Assembly: GCA_019423265.1 (NCBI GenBank)
Contig: JAHZBS010000071.1
Location: forward strand, 1-9,374
Length of the DNA: 9,374 nt
Origin: Clostridiales bacterium
GTDB lineage: Bacteria; Bacillota_A; Clostridia; Lachnospirales; Bianqueaceae
Reading direction: 5' to 3'
Part shown: positions 1 to 7,061 of the stretch, one piece after another
Layout: each line of letters opens with the position of its first letter
Position numbering within the stretch: the first letter of the stretch is position 1
Program-made: the position numbers and the translations under genes
Notes under the pieces: model-generated
Databases searched by the model: none
What the model was told of the DNA's origin: nothing
What the model saw: only the letters and a program-made list of their open reading frames with translations

Positions 1-1727
1 GCGCGTCCATCAATCGGATCAGCGTCATTCACAATCAGATCGACGATGCCGAGGGCACGGCCAGGATACTAGCTCAGGAGCTAGGGCTGAATTACGATGA
101 GGTGTTGGAAAAAGTGCAGAAGCGGGTGGCGCTGCAAGTCATTCAAGATAAAGTTGACACGGAGACAGCCAACCGGATTCGCGCGTATGAAATGCCGGGC
201 GTCATGATTGACGAAAATTTTCAGCGCTACTATCCATATGGCAGTTTAGCGGCGCAGACCATAGGATTCGTCGGCTCTGACAGCCAGGGAATCATCGGAC
301 TGGAAGTCAAATACGATCAGTATTTGCAGGGGATCGACGGACAGATTCAAACGCTCACCGACGCAAAGGGGCGCGAGGTGGAGGGCGTGGGAGAGCAAAA
401 AGTTGCGCCGGTGGAAGGCAACACACTCCAGCTATCCCTGGATGTTACGATGCAGGAATACGCAGAGCAATTGTTGGAGCGGGTGCTGAAGCAAAAGAAT
501 GCCAAGAAAGGCGCATTCATCGTCATGAACCCGCAAAACGGCGAGATCTACGCCATGGCCAACTACCCAAATTTTGATCTGAACGATCCTTTTACTATCA
601 ACGACGAAGCTCTGGCTGAACAGTGGGATACCTTCAGCCAGGAAACACAGATGGATTATCTGAACCAGATGTGGAGAAATTTTTGTATCAATGACACCTA
701 TGAACCCGGTTCCACCTTTAAGATTATAACCGCATCGGCGGCTTTGCAGGAAAAGGTCGTCAGCTTGGACGATACCTTTACCTGCACGGGGAGCCTGACG
801 GTGGCGGACCGGAGGATCCGCTGCGCCAAAACCACAGGCCACGGGACCCAGACCTTTGTACAGGGCGTGCAGAACTCCTGCAACCCGGTCTTCATGACGT
901 TGGCGGCGCGGCTGGGAGCGGATCGGTTTTACCAATACCTAAAGCTTTTTCAGTTCGACCAAAAGACGGGCATCGATGTCCCCGGCGAAGCCATCGGGAT
1001 CATGCACAAGCTTGAGAACGTGGGACCGGTGGAGCTGGCGACTATGGGATTCGGCCAATCCATCGCCATAACGCCCATGCAGCTCATGCGGGCAGCGTCC
1101 GCGGCTGTGAATGGTGGGAATCTAGTCACACCCCATTTTGGCGTCAATATTTTAGACAGCGAAGGAAACGTGCTGAAGGAATTGGAGTTCGAAACAGAAG
1201 AGGGGGTTATCTCAGCGGATGTCTCAGCGACGATGCGGGAGGTTCTAGGAACCGTCGTCTCTGAGGGGGGAGGCAAAAAAGCATATATCCCCGGCTATCA
1301 GATCGGCGGAAAAACGGCGACGAGTCAGAAACTGCCCAGAAGCTCAAAAAAGTATATTTCTTCTTTTTTAGGCTTTGCGCCTGTCAGCGATCCGCAGGTC
1401 ATGGCACTATTGCTTGTGGATGAGCCGGAAGGCATTTATTACGGCGGAACCGTCTGCGCGCCCATCGTGCGCGAGTATTTCGAAAATATTCTTCCATACC
1501 TTGGAATCGAGCCGAACTACACAGAGGAGGAACTCAGCGGGGACGATGTCGGTACCTTTACCGTTCCGGGACTCCTGGGCAAATCATACAGCGAGGCTAA
1601 AACGCTAGCCAGCGAGATGGGATTTGAACTGGATGTACTCGGGGAAGGGGAAATTGTCATGGAACAATACCCGGAGGAAGGCGAAGAGATCAACAAGGAT
1701 GCCAAAGTTGTGATTTATCTGGAGTGA
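1..1727 (+). CDS. spoVD: Class B penicillin-binding protein, SpoVD/FtsI (PBP2B) type, 5'-truncated by window edge
   Basis: D,D-transpeptidase that crosslinks septal or spore peptidoglycan outside the membrane, normally paired with an FtsW/SpoVE polymerase such as the one encoded downstream. The frame is open from base 3 with no stop, so the true start, the cytoplasmic tail and the membrane anchor lie upstream. About 574 codons are visible, against roughly 640-660 for SpoVD proteins. The first part is the pedestal/dimerisation domain (IGFVG and GLE near 270-305). The transpeptidase domain carries STFK (Ser codon 711-713, the nucleophile), SCN (876-884) and a KTG-box equivalent that reads KTA (1311-1319). 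One PASTA domain fills the C-terminus (about 1563-1724). A single PASTA domain resembles Bacillus SpoVD more than PbpB, which has two. In Clostridia one such gene may serve division, sporulation or both, so the symbol is tentative. The family assignment is secure. Confidence 0.93.
   Translation, partial: ASINRISVIHNQIDDAEGTARILAQELGLNYDEVLEKVQKRVALQVIQDKVDTETANRIRAYEMPGVMIDENFQRYYPYGSLAAQTIGFVGSDSQGIIGLEVKYDQYLQGIDGQIQTLTDAKGREVEGVGEQKVAPVEGNTLQLSLDVTMQEYAEQLLERVLKQKNAKKGAFIVMNPQNGEIYAMANYPNFDLNDPFTINDEALAEQWDTFSQETQMDYLNQMWRNFCINDTYEPGSTFKIITASAALQEKVVSLDDTFTCTGSLTVADRRIRCAKTTGHGTQTFVQGVQNSCNPVFMTLAARLGADRFYQYLKLFQFDQKTGIDVPGEAIGIMHKLENVGPVELATMGFGQSIAITPMQLMRAASAAVNGGNLVTPHFGVNILDSEGNVLKELEFETEEGVISADVSATMREVLGTVVSEGGGKKAYIPGYQIGGKTATSQKLPRSSKKYISSFLGFAPVSDPQVMALLLVDEPEGIYYGGTVCAPIVREYFENILPYLGIEPNYTEEELSGDDVGTFTVPGLLGKSYSEAKTLASEMGFELDVLGEGEIVMEQYPEEGEEINKDAKVVIYLE
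1563..1724 (+). other. C-terminal PASTA domain of the transpeptidase
   Basis: The last 54 or so residues run from VPGLLGKS through a central GFELDV strand to a KDAKVVIYL ending. This is the usual PASTA pattern: a VP(D/G)-L-G start, a helix with AxxLA-like spacing, and a closing V-x-hydrophobic strand. PASTA domains are found on class B PBPs and Ser/Thr kinases of Gram-positive bacteria and are linked to muropeptide or PBP binding. Only one copy is present. Confidence 0.85.
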
Positions 1728-1741
1728 TGGGGGATGGCGCA

Positions 1742-3208
1742 ATGGATTGTTTAGAGCTGATGGAGGGGATCGACTATGAGGTTTTACAGGAGGGAAATCC
1801 ACACCGGACTGTCATGGGAATTGAATACGATTCCAGGCGAATTCGCAGGGGATATGTGTTCGTCTGTCTGAGAGGAACGGTTGAGTCCGGCGTTCACTTT
1901 TTGAAGCAGGCGGCCTGCGATGGGGCGATTATGGCCGTCACACAGGAGGAACCCACGGAGATACCGGAGGGGCTTCGAGTCCTGCTGGTGGAGGATGTGA
2001 TGCGGGTTATGCCGGTGATGGCCTCAACATACTATCACAATCCCTCCCAGGATTTATACCTGGCCGGGGTGACGGGGACCAATGGAAAGACCACGACGAC
2101 GACGCTTATGTACCACATTTTTCAGCACGCGGGCGAGAAGACGGCTCTGGTTGGGACCATTGAAAATCGAATTGGAGCCTTGCGGTTGCCGGCGTACAAT
2201 ACGACGCCGCAGGCACTGGACCTACAGAGGTTATTTCGTCAAATGCAGGACGAGGGCGTAAAGTGGGCTGTGATGGAAGTATCCTCCCATGCCCTGGCCC
2301 TTCACAGAGTGGATGCGCTACAGTTTGACATCGGAGTTTTTACCAATTTGACCCTAGACCATCTGGACTTTCACAAAACGATGGAAGCCTATTTGGAGGC
2401 CAAAAGCCTGCTCTTTCGGAAAGCGCGCATCGGACTTTTAAATGCGGATGACCCTGCCAGCCGCGCCATCGAGCAAACGGCAGAGTGCCTTCTGTATACC
2501 TATGGGTTGGAGGGCAGGGGAGATTTTCAGGCCCGAGATATCCGGATGTCGGCACAGGGATTTGAATTTTCCTGGTACCAGGGAGATACGCTGTTGGGGA
2601 TCGTGGCGTATCCGGCACCGGGACGCTTTAATGTATATAACGTTTTGGCGGCGGCCAGCGCTTGCTATTTGGCGGGAGTGCCAAAGGAACAGATTATGGA
2701 GGCTCTCCGCATGGAAGAGGGTATGGTTAAGGGCCGGTTTCAGCGCTTGACAGCTGACGATGGTTTGACGGTCATTGTGGATTATGCCCACGCCCCCGAT
2801 GGGCTGGAAAATGTGCTGTCCACCATCCATGAATTTGTCAGGGGGCGTGTGATCACCATTTTTGGATGCGGGGGAGACCGGGATACGAGTAAGCGGCCCA
2901 TCATGGGAGAGATTGCCGGCCGAAATAGCGATTATTGCATCATGACGTCGGACAATCCGAGAACTGAAGATCCCCTTCGCATCCTGCATGAGATCGAGGC
3001 TGGAATTCGGAAAACGTCCTGCCCCTACGAGATGGTGGAAGACCGAAGGACCGCCATTGAGCGCGGCGTCAGGATGGCGAGCCCCGAGGATGTGGTCTTA
3101 GTCGCCGGAAAAGGGCATGAGGACTATCAGATCGTAGGGCGGCACAAAATTCATTTTGATGATGTGGAGGAGGTACTAAATGCCTTCAAACAGCGAAAAA
3201 ATACCTAA
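1742..3208 (+). CDS. murE: UDP-MurNAc-L-Ala-D-Glu:meso-DAP ligase (MurE)
   Basis: Cytoplasmic ATP-dependent Mur ligase that adds the third stem residue. From the chosen ATG it has 488 residues, normal for the family. The N-terminal UDP-binding domain contains EYDSRR. The P-loop is VTGTNGKTT (residues 110-118), followed by the NTTPQ box. The NLTLDHLDFH segment and the nearby Lys221 (in EAKS) match the metal site and the carbamylated lysine. The C-terminal domain carries DNPR at residues 404-407, the box that in characterised MurE enzymes recognises meso-DAP rather than L-Lys. Earlier in-frame starts exist at GTG 1724, which overlaps the previous stop, and ATG 1727, but neither has a well-spaced ribosome binding site. 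ATG 1742 has GGGGGA (1729-1734) 7 bases upstream and gives a normal N-terminus. The tight junction suggests translational coupling. Family and specificity are firm; the exact start is less so. Confidence 0.96.
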   Translation: MDCLELMEGIDYEVLQEGNPHRTVMGIEYDSRRIRRGYVFVCLRGTVESGVHFLKQAACDGAIMAVTQEEPTEIPEGLRVLLVEDVMRVMPVMASTYYHNPSQDLYLAGVTGTNGKTTTTTLMYHIFQHAGEKTALVGTIENRIGALRLPAYNTTPQALDLQRLFRQMQDEGVKWAVMEVSSHALALHRVDALQFDIGVFTNLTLDHLDFHKTMEAYLEAKSLLFRKARIGLLNADDPASRAIEQTAECLLYTYGLEGRGDFQARDIRMSAQGFEFSWYQGDTLLGIVAYPAPGRFNVYNVLAAASACYLAGVPKEQIMEALRMEEGMVKGRFQRLTADDGLTVIVDYAHAPDGLENVLSTIHEFVRGRVITIFGCGGDRDTSKRPIMGEIAGRNSDYCIMTSDNPRTEDPLRILHEIEAGIRKTSCPYEMVEDRRTAIERGVRMASPEDVVLVAGKGHEDYQIVGRHKIHFDDVEEVLNAFKQRKNT

Positions 3209-3238
3209 TTGTGGCAGAGGGAGCAAAGGTGACGAGCT

Positions 3239-4624
3239 ATGAAACCCATGGAGATACTGGAGATTTGTCAGAAAGCTGGAGCAAGGCTGTGGGCTGGCGA
3301 GGGTACGGAGAGAATCCGCTCTGTGGTAATCGATTCCAGAAGAGTAGAGCCAGGTAGCCTATTTATCGCCCTGAAAGGGGATCGGACCGATGGACATGAA
3401 TATCTTGAGCAGGCGTTGTCGCAGGGAGCGGCTGCCGTCATGGCGCAGGCGGACTATCTGCGGGCGCATCCCCTGTGCTGCCCGGCTGAAAAGGCGATCC
3501 TGGAGGTCGAGCATACGGATACAGCGCTGGAGGAGTTGGCCCGGATCTACCGAAGTCAATTTGAGCTGCCCGTCATCGGCGTCACGGGGAGCGTTGGCAA
3601 GACATCATGCAAAGATTTGATTGCCGCAGCGCTGTCGGGCCGGATGCAGGTGCTCAAGACCCAGGGCAACTATAACAATAATGTGGGGCTTCCGCTGACG
3701 GTATTTGGAATCGAGGATGGGACCCAAGCGGCTGTGCTGGAGATGGGGATGGATCATTTTGGCGAGATCCACCGGCTGTCCAGGATCGCCCGTCCCTACA
3801 TCGGCGTCATAACCAACATCGGGATTTCCCATATTGAGAATTTAGGCAGCCGGGAAGGTATCTTAAAGGCGAAGCTGGAAATCCTGGATTATATGGATCC
3901 GGAGGGCCTCCTGCTGCTCAACGGCGACGATCCCATGCTATATAAGCAAAGGGACAGGTATCCCCTTCGAACTCGATTCTACGGATTTGAAGAGCACAAT
4001 GACGCGCGGATCTTGAATGCGGCTATGACGCCAGGCGGAAACCTTCACATCGAGGCTGTGTATGAGGGAGATCGCTATGATTTCATCGTCAATACGCCTG
4101 GACGGCATATGGCGTACAATGTTATGCCGGCGATCATGGCAGCCACGGCTTTGGGTTTGTCCAGGGACGAAATCCTGTGCGGGCTTGAGCAGTTTGTCCC
4201 AACCCAGATGCGGCTCAATGTTGTAAAGACTTCCCAGTATACCCTTATCGACGACTCGTACAACGCGAGCCCTGTGTCCATGAAGGCAGCCTTGGATACT
4301 CTGTCGGCTTTTCCGTGTACTGGGCGGAGGGTCGCCATCTTAGGCGATATGTTTGAATTAGGGGATTACGCTGTATTAGGCCATCGGGAGGTGGGGAATC
4401 ACGCCGCTTCCATAGAAAATCTAGATGTCGTGCTCTGCGCCGGGAGCAATGCTTCCTATATTTACCAGGAAGCCGCAGAAAATGCGAGGCTGTGCTGCTA
4501 CTATTTTGAGACGCTGGGAGATCTAAAGAAAAAACTTTTTGATATTTTACAAAAAGGTGATATAATATTGGTTAAAGCGTCTCGTGGCATGGCGTTTGAC
4601 GAAATTTGCCAGATGATAAAATAA
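3239..4624 (+). CDS. murF: UDP-MurNAc-tripeptide:D-alanyl-D-alanine ligase (MurF)
   Basis: Cytoplasmic ligase that joins D-Ala-D-Ala to UDP-MurNAc-tripeptide, giving the UDP-MurNAc-pentapeptide used by MraY. It has 461 residues, the usual length. The N-terminal domain has VIDSRRVEPGSLFIALKG, the ATP site is VTGSVGKTS (residues 115-123), and NYNNNVGLPLT, LEMGMDHFGEI and NIGISHIENLGS follow as in other MurF proteins. Lys212 in KAKLE is the likely carbamylated lysine. The C-terminal domain has DDSYNASPVSM and ends in GDIILVKASRGM. The ATG is preceded by AAAGGTGA (3225-3232) with a 6-base spacer. It lies 30 bases after murE and 15 before mraY. Its last 90 bases are much richer in A and T than the rest of the gene and contain a probable promoter, described separately. 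Confidence 0.97.
   Translation: MKPMEILEICQKAGARLWAGEGTERIRSVVIDSRRVEPGSLFIALKGDRTDGHEYLEQALSQGAAAVMAQADYLRAHPLCCPAEKAILEVEHTDTALEELARIYRSQFELPVIGVTGSVGKTSCKDLIAAALSGRMQVLKTQGNYNNNVGLPLTVFGIEDGTQAAVLEMGMDHFGEIHRLSRIARPYIGVITNIGISHIENLGSREGILKAKLEILDYMDPEGLLLLNGDDPMLYKQRDRYPLRTRFYGFEEHNDARILNAAMTPGGNLHIEAVYEGDRYDFIVNTPGRHMAYNVMPAIMAATALGLSRDEILCGLEQFVPTQMRLNVVKTSQYTLIDDSYNASPVSMKAALDTLSAFPCTGRRVAILGDMFELGDYAVLGHREVGNHAASIENLDVVLCAGSNASYIYQEAAENARLCCYYFETLGDLKKKLFDILQKGDIILVKASRGMAFDEICQMIK
4539..4566 (+). promoter_or_regulatory. Predicted sigma-A promoter inside the 3' end of murF, reading toward mraY
   Basis: The -35 box TTGATA (4539-4544) matches TTGACA at five of six bases. A 16-base spacer leads to a perfect TATAAT (4561-4566). 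The spacer ends in TGA (4558-4560), giving the extended -10 form TGnTATAAT. The surroundings are A/T-rich, unlike the rest of the gene. Transcription would be expected to start near 4573, about 65 bases before the mraY start. The sequence also encodes the conserved MurF tail (FDI...GDIILV), so part of the match could come from coding constraint, although ATA ATA for the two Ile is not forced. No transcript data are available here. Confidence 0.6.
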
Positions 4625-4639
4625 AGAGGTGGACTTAGG

Positions 4640-5593
4640 ATGATAGAACAGGCTATTTACCCTGCAATTATTGCATTCATTTTGGAATTGATACTGTGTC
4701 CATTATTTATTCCATTGCTGTCCAAATTGAAATTTGGGCAATACATCAGGGCGGAAGGCCCGAAGGAACATTTGAAGAAGGCGGGCACCCCAACCATGGG
4801 TGGGATTGTCATTCTCTTGAGTCTAACCATTGCCTCTCTGTTTTTTGTGAAGGGCAATCGGGAGCTTTTGCCGGTTCTGCTGATCACGTGGGGCTTTGGC
4901 CTGATCGGTCTGCTGGACGACTTTATCAAGGTGGTCATGAAGCACAATCTCGGCCTCAAAGCTTGGCAGAAGTTTTCCCTACAGCTCATCGTGTCATGTC
5001 TGTTTGCATTGTATCTGTACCGGAGCGGTTTTTCAACGAAAGTTGAGATCCCGTTTACAGGTGGAAAGGCCTTGGACTTTAAGCTATTGTTTTATCCCTT
5101 TGTCGTCTTTATGATGGTCGGATTTGTCAATGGCGTCAATATGACCGATGGCCTGGACGGCCTTGCATCTGGCGTGACCGTGCTGGTCGCCACCTTTTTC
5201 GCGGTGGTCAGCTGGGGCAGGGGCAGCGGGCTTCTGCCGGTGGCGTCCGCGGCAGCGGGAAGCTTACTGGGATTTTTGCTGTTCAATACCTATCCGGCCA
5301 AGGTTTTTATGGGCGATACCGGGTCTCTGGCGCTGGGCGGTTTTGTCACGGCGCTGGCGTTTATGTTGGAGATCCCGCTGTTCCTCGTGATCGTGGGATT
5401 GATCTATGTGGCGGAGGCGCTTTCCGTAATACTGCAGGTGGGCTATTTCAAGCTGACCAAGGGAAAGCGCATCTTTAAAATGGCGCCGCTTCACCACCAC
5501 TTTGAGCTGTGCGGGTGGAGCGAGACGAAGGTCGTCGCCGTCTTTAGCATTATCACAGCGATGCTGTGCCTGGTAGGTTTGCTGCTGGTTTAG
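4640..5593 (+). CDS. mraY: Phospho-N-acetylmuramoyl-pentapeptide transferase (MraY)
   Basis: Integral membrane enzyme that transfers phospho-MurNAc-pentapeptide from UDP to undecaprenyl phosphate on the cytoplasmic face, forming lipid I. It has 317 residues, close to the usual 320-325, with about ten hydrophobic segments. Visible family marks are GTPTMGG near the N-terminus, LLDDFIK with the aspartate pair D93/D94, NMTDGLDGL (D170), FMGDTGS (D226) and the HHH motif at residues 285-287 in APLHHHFE. These are the Mg2+ and catalytic residues of characterised MraY proteins. The ATG has AAGAGGTGG (4624-4632) 7 bases upstream, beginning in the last base of the murF stop codon. Expression may come from the whole operon and also from the promoter predicted inside murF. 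Confidence 0.97.
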   Translation: MIEQAIYPAIIAFILELILCPLFIPLLSKLKFGQYIRAEGPKEHLKKAGTPTMGGIVILLSLTIASLFFVKGNRELLPVLLITWGFGLIGLLDDFIKVVMKHNLGLKAWQKFSLQLIVSCLFALYLYRSGFSTKVEIPFTGGKALDFKLLFYPFVVFMMVGFVNGVNMTDGLDGLASGVTVLVATFFAVVSWGRGSGLLPVASAAAGSLLGFLLFNTYPAKVFMGDTGSLALGGFVTALAFMLEIPLFLVIVGLIYVAEALSVILQVGYFKLTKGKRIFKMAPLHHHFELCGWSETKVVAVFSIITAMLCLVGLLLV

Positions 5594-5598
5594 AATGT

Positions 5599-5605
5599 GG
5601 GAGGG
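5599..5605 (+). promoter_or_regulatory. Ribosome binding site supporting a TTG start for murD
   Basis: GGGAGGG lies 6 bases before TTG 5612. The alternative in-frame start GTG 5597 begins 3 bases after the mraY stop, with no purine-rich site at a useful distance, and would place this motif inside its own coding region. A third candidate, ATG 5648, has only a weak AAGGCGGAG ahead of it, too close. Confidence 0.6.
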
Positions 5606-5611
5606 AAGAGT

Positions 5612-7042
5612 TTGAGCAAGGAAACAGAAGGAAAGTCGAAGGCGGAGATGGATTTTCAAAAGATGACGGTCTTAGTGGCCGGATTGGCTAGAAGCGGAGT
5701 GGCAGCGGCAAGACTGTGTACGCAAAAGGGCGCCACCGTTCTGGTCCATGATATGAAAAAGCGGGATGCGTTAAAGGAGGACACCCTTTCGCCGCTGGAA
5801 GGGCTGGAGATTCGGTATCTTCTGGGAGAAGCGCCGAGAGAGGAGATTCTGCGGCAGCTGGACTGTATGGTTCTAAGTCCCGGCATTCCTACGGACCTGC
5901 CCTATATACAGCGCGCAAGGGAACTGGGCGTGCCTGTGTGGAGCGAAGTGGAGCTGGGATACCGCTTCTGTGCAAGTCCCATTATCGGCATAACGGGCAC
6001 CAACGGCAAGACGACCACGACGGCTTTGACAGGCCAGATCCTGAAAGCCTGGAAGCCAGGCAGCCAGGTAGCGGGCAATATCGGCATCGCATTTACAGAG
6101 ATTGTGGAAACCACTGGACCCGACGATGTTGTTGTCATGGAGCTCTCCAGCTTTCAATTGGAGACCATCGATCAGTTCCATCCGCATATTAGCGCAATCC
6201 TCAATATTACACCGGACCATCTGAACCGGCACAAGACGCTGGAGGCGTATATCGCGGCCAAGCAAAATATTGTCCGCAACCAGGGCGCGGATGATTTTTG
6301 CATTCTGAACTGGGATGATCCTTGTCTTGTACACATGGGCGAAGAGATCAGAGCCAAAGCCGGGGGGCCGAGGGTCATCTACTTTAGCCGGAAGACGCCC
6401 ATTCCCGGAGGCGTCTATGTGAGGGGGGATGAGTTCATCTCGGCCATTGACGGGGATGCGATTCCCATATGCCGGGTTGAGGAGATGAAAATTTTCGGTG
6501 TACACAATGAGGAAAACGCATTAGCCGCCATCGCCTGTTCCCTGTGTGCAGGTGTGCCAGCGGCCGTCATCCGCCAAGAGCTCATGCGGTTTCCCGGCGT
6601 CGAGCACCGGATTGAGTTTGTTGGGTGCATCGATGGCGTGTCGTACTATAACGATTCAAAAGCGACGAACCCCGATGCGGCCATCAAAGGGCTGTGCGCC
6701 ATGAAGACGCCGACGGTATTGATCGGAGGCGGTATGGATAAAGCGATCTCTTTTGATCCCTGGACAGCTCTATTTCCTGGCCGGGTCAAGAAGCTAATTC
6801 TGCTGGGCGAGACGAAGGACATGATTTTTCAGAGCGCTGTCCGCGCCGGGTACCCGGCGGACGACATCCTGAGAGTCAATACCCTGGAGGAAGCGGTTCA
6901 CAGCGCCGCGGATCTGGCAGAGACAGGGGACAGTGTTCTATTGTCGCCCGCCTGTGCCAGCTGGGATATGTTTGAGAGCTATGAACAGCGGGGAGATCTC
7001 TTTCGGGAGATAGTAACTTGTCTAGACAAAGCCAACCATTGA
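5612..7042 (+). CDS. murD: UDP-N-acetylmuramoyl-L-alanine:D-glutamate ligase (MurD)
   Basis: Cytoplasmic Mur ligase that adds D-Glu to UDP-MurNAc-L-Ala, the second stem residue. From TTG 5612 the protein has 476 residues, somewhat longer than the typical 440-460. The extra length is a hydrophilic N-terminal tail ahead of the Rossmann-like start VLVAGLARSGVAAA. The ATP site is GITGTNGKTT (residues 126-135). MELSSFQLE, NITPDHLNRH and Lys217 (in AAKQN, the likely carbamylated lysine) follow. The C-terminal part has EHRIEFV, YNDSKATNPDA and LLSPACASWDMF, all typical of MurD. The start could instead be GTG 5597 (481 residues) or ATG 5648 (464 residues). The TTG is favoured by its ribosome binding site, and the ATG would give a more usual length. 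The gene starts 18 bases after mraY and ends 19 bases before ftsW. Confidence 0.95.
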   Translation: MSKETEGKSKAEMDFQKMTVLVAGLARSGVAAARLCTQKGATVLVHDMKKRDALKEDTLSPLEGLEIRYLLGEAPREEILRQLDCMVLSPGIPTDLPYIQRARELGVPVWSEVELGYRFCASPIIGITGTNGKTTTTALTGQILKAWKPGSQVAGNIGIAFTEIVETTGPDDVVVMELSSFQLETIDQFHPHISAILNITPDHLNRHKTLEAYIAAKQNIVRNQGADDFCILNWDDPCLVHMGEEIRAKAGGPRVIYFSRKTPIPGGVYVRGDEFISAIDGDAIPICRVEEMKIFGVHNEENALAAIACSLCAGVPAAVIRQELMRFPGVEHRIEFVGCIDGVSYYNDSKATNPDAAIKGLCAMKTPTVLIGGGMDKAISFDPWTALFPGRVKKLILLGETKDMIFQSAVRAGYPADDILRVNTLEEAVHSAADLAETGDSVLLSPACASWDMFESYEQRGDLFREIVTCLDKANH

Positions 7043-7045
7043 GGG

Positions 7046-7053
7046 AAAGGAGG
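7046..7053 (+). promoter_or_regulatory. Strong ribosome binding site fixing the ftsW start
   Basis: AAAGGAGG, a near-perfect match to the 16S rRNA tail, lies 8 bases before ATG 7062. It matters because it supports translation of the unusual N-terminal extension of FtsW. I see no comparable site ahead of a later start near the first membrane segment. Confidence 0.8.
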
Positions 7054-7061
7054 AAGGTCTT

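Noticed and set aside
432..935. Long minus-strand open frame opposite the transpeptidase gene, and a similar one at 5873-6505 opposite murD.
   Set aside because: Both lie wholly opposite well-recognised genes, resemble no known family and lack a convincing ribosome binding site; they are by-products of the codon use of the true genes.
2632..2641. TATATAAC in murE and a similar TATAAC at 725-730 in the transpeptidase gene as internal promoters.
   Set aside because: Neither has a -35-like box at a proper distance.
4531..4550. A-run followed by T-run at the end of murF as a terminator.
   Set aside because: It has no G-C stem, lies inside coding sequence and is better explained as the A/T-rich surroundings of the predicted promoter.
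5591..5596. TAGAAT at the mraY stop as a -10 box for murD.
   Set aside because: The -35 position is G/C-rich and does not match; the bases are mostly the stop codon.
7018..7029. Perfect 12-base palindrome TTGTCTAGACAA near the end of murD, a possible operator before ftsW.
   Set aside because: A 12-base perfect palindrome is expected about twice by chance in a sequence this long, and it lies within coding sequence with no second copy noticed.
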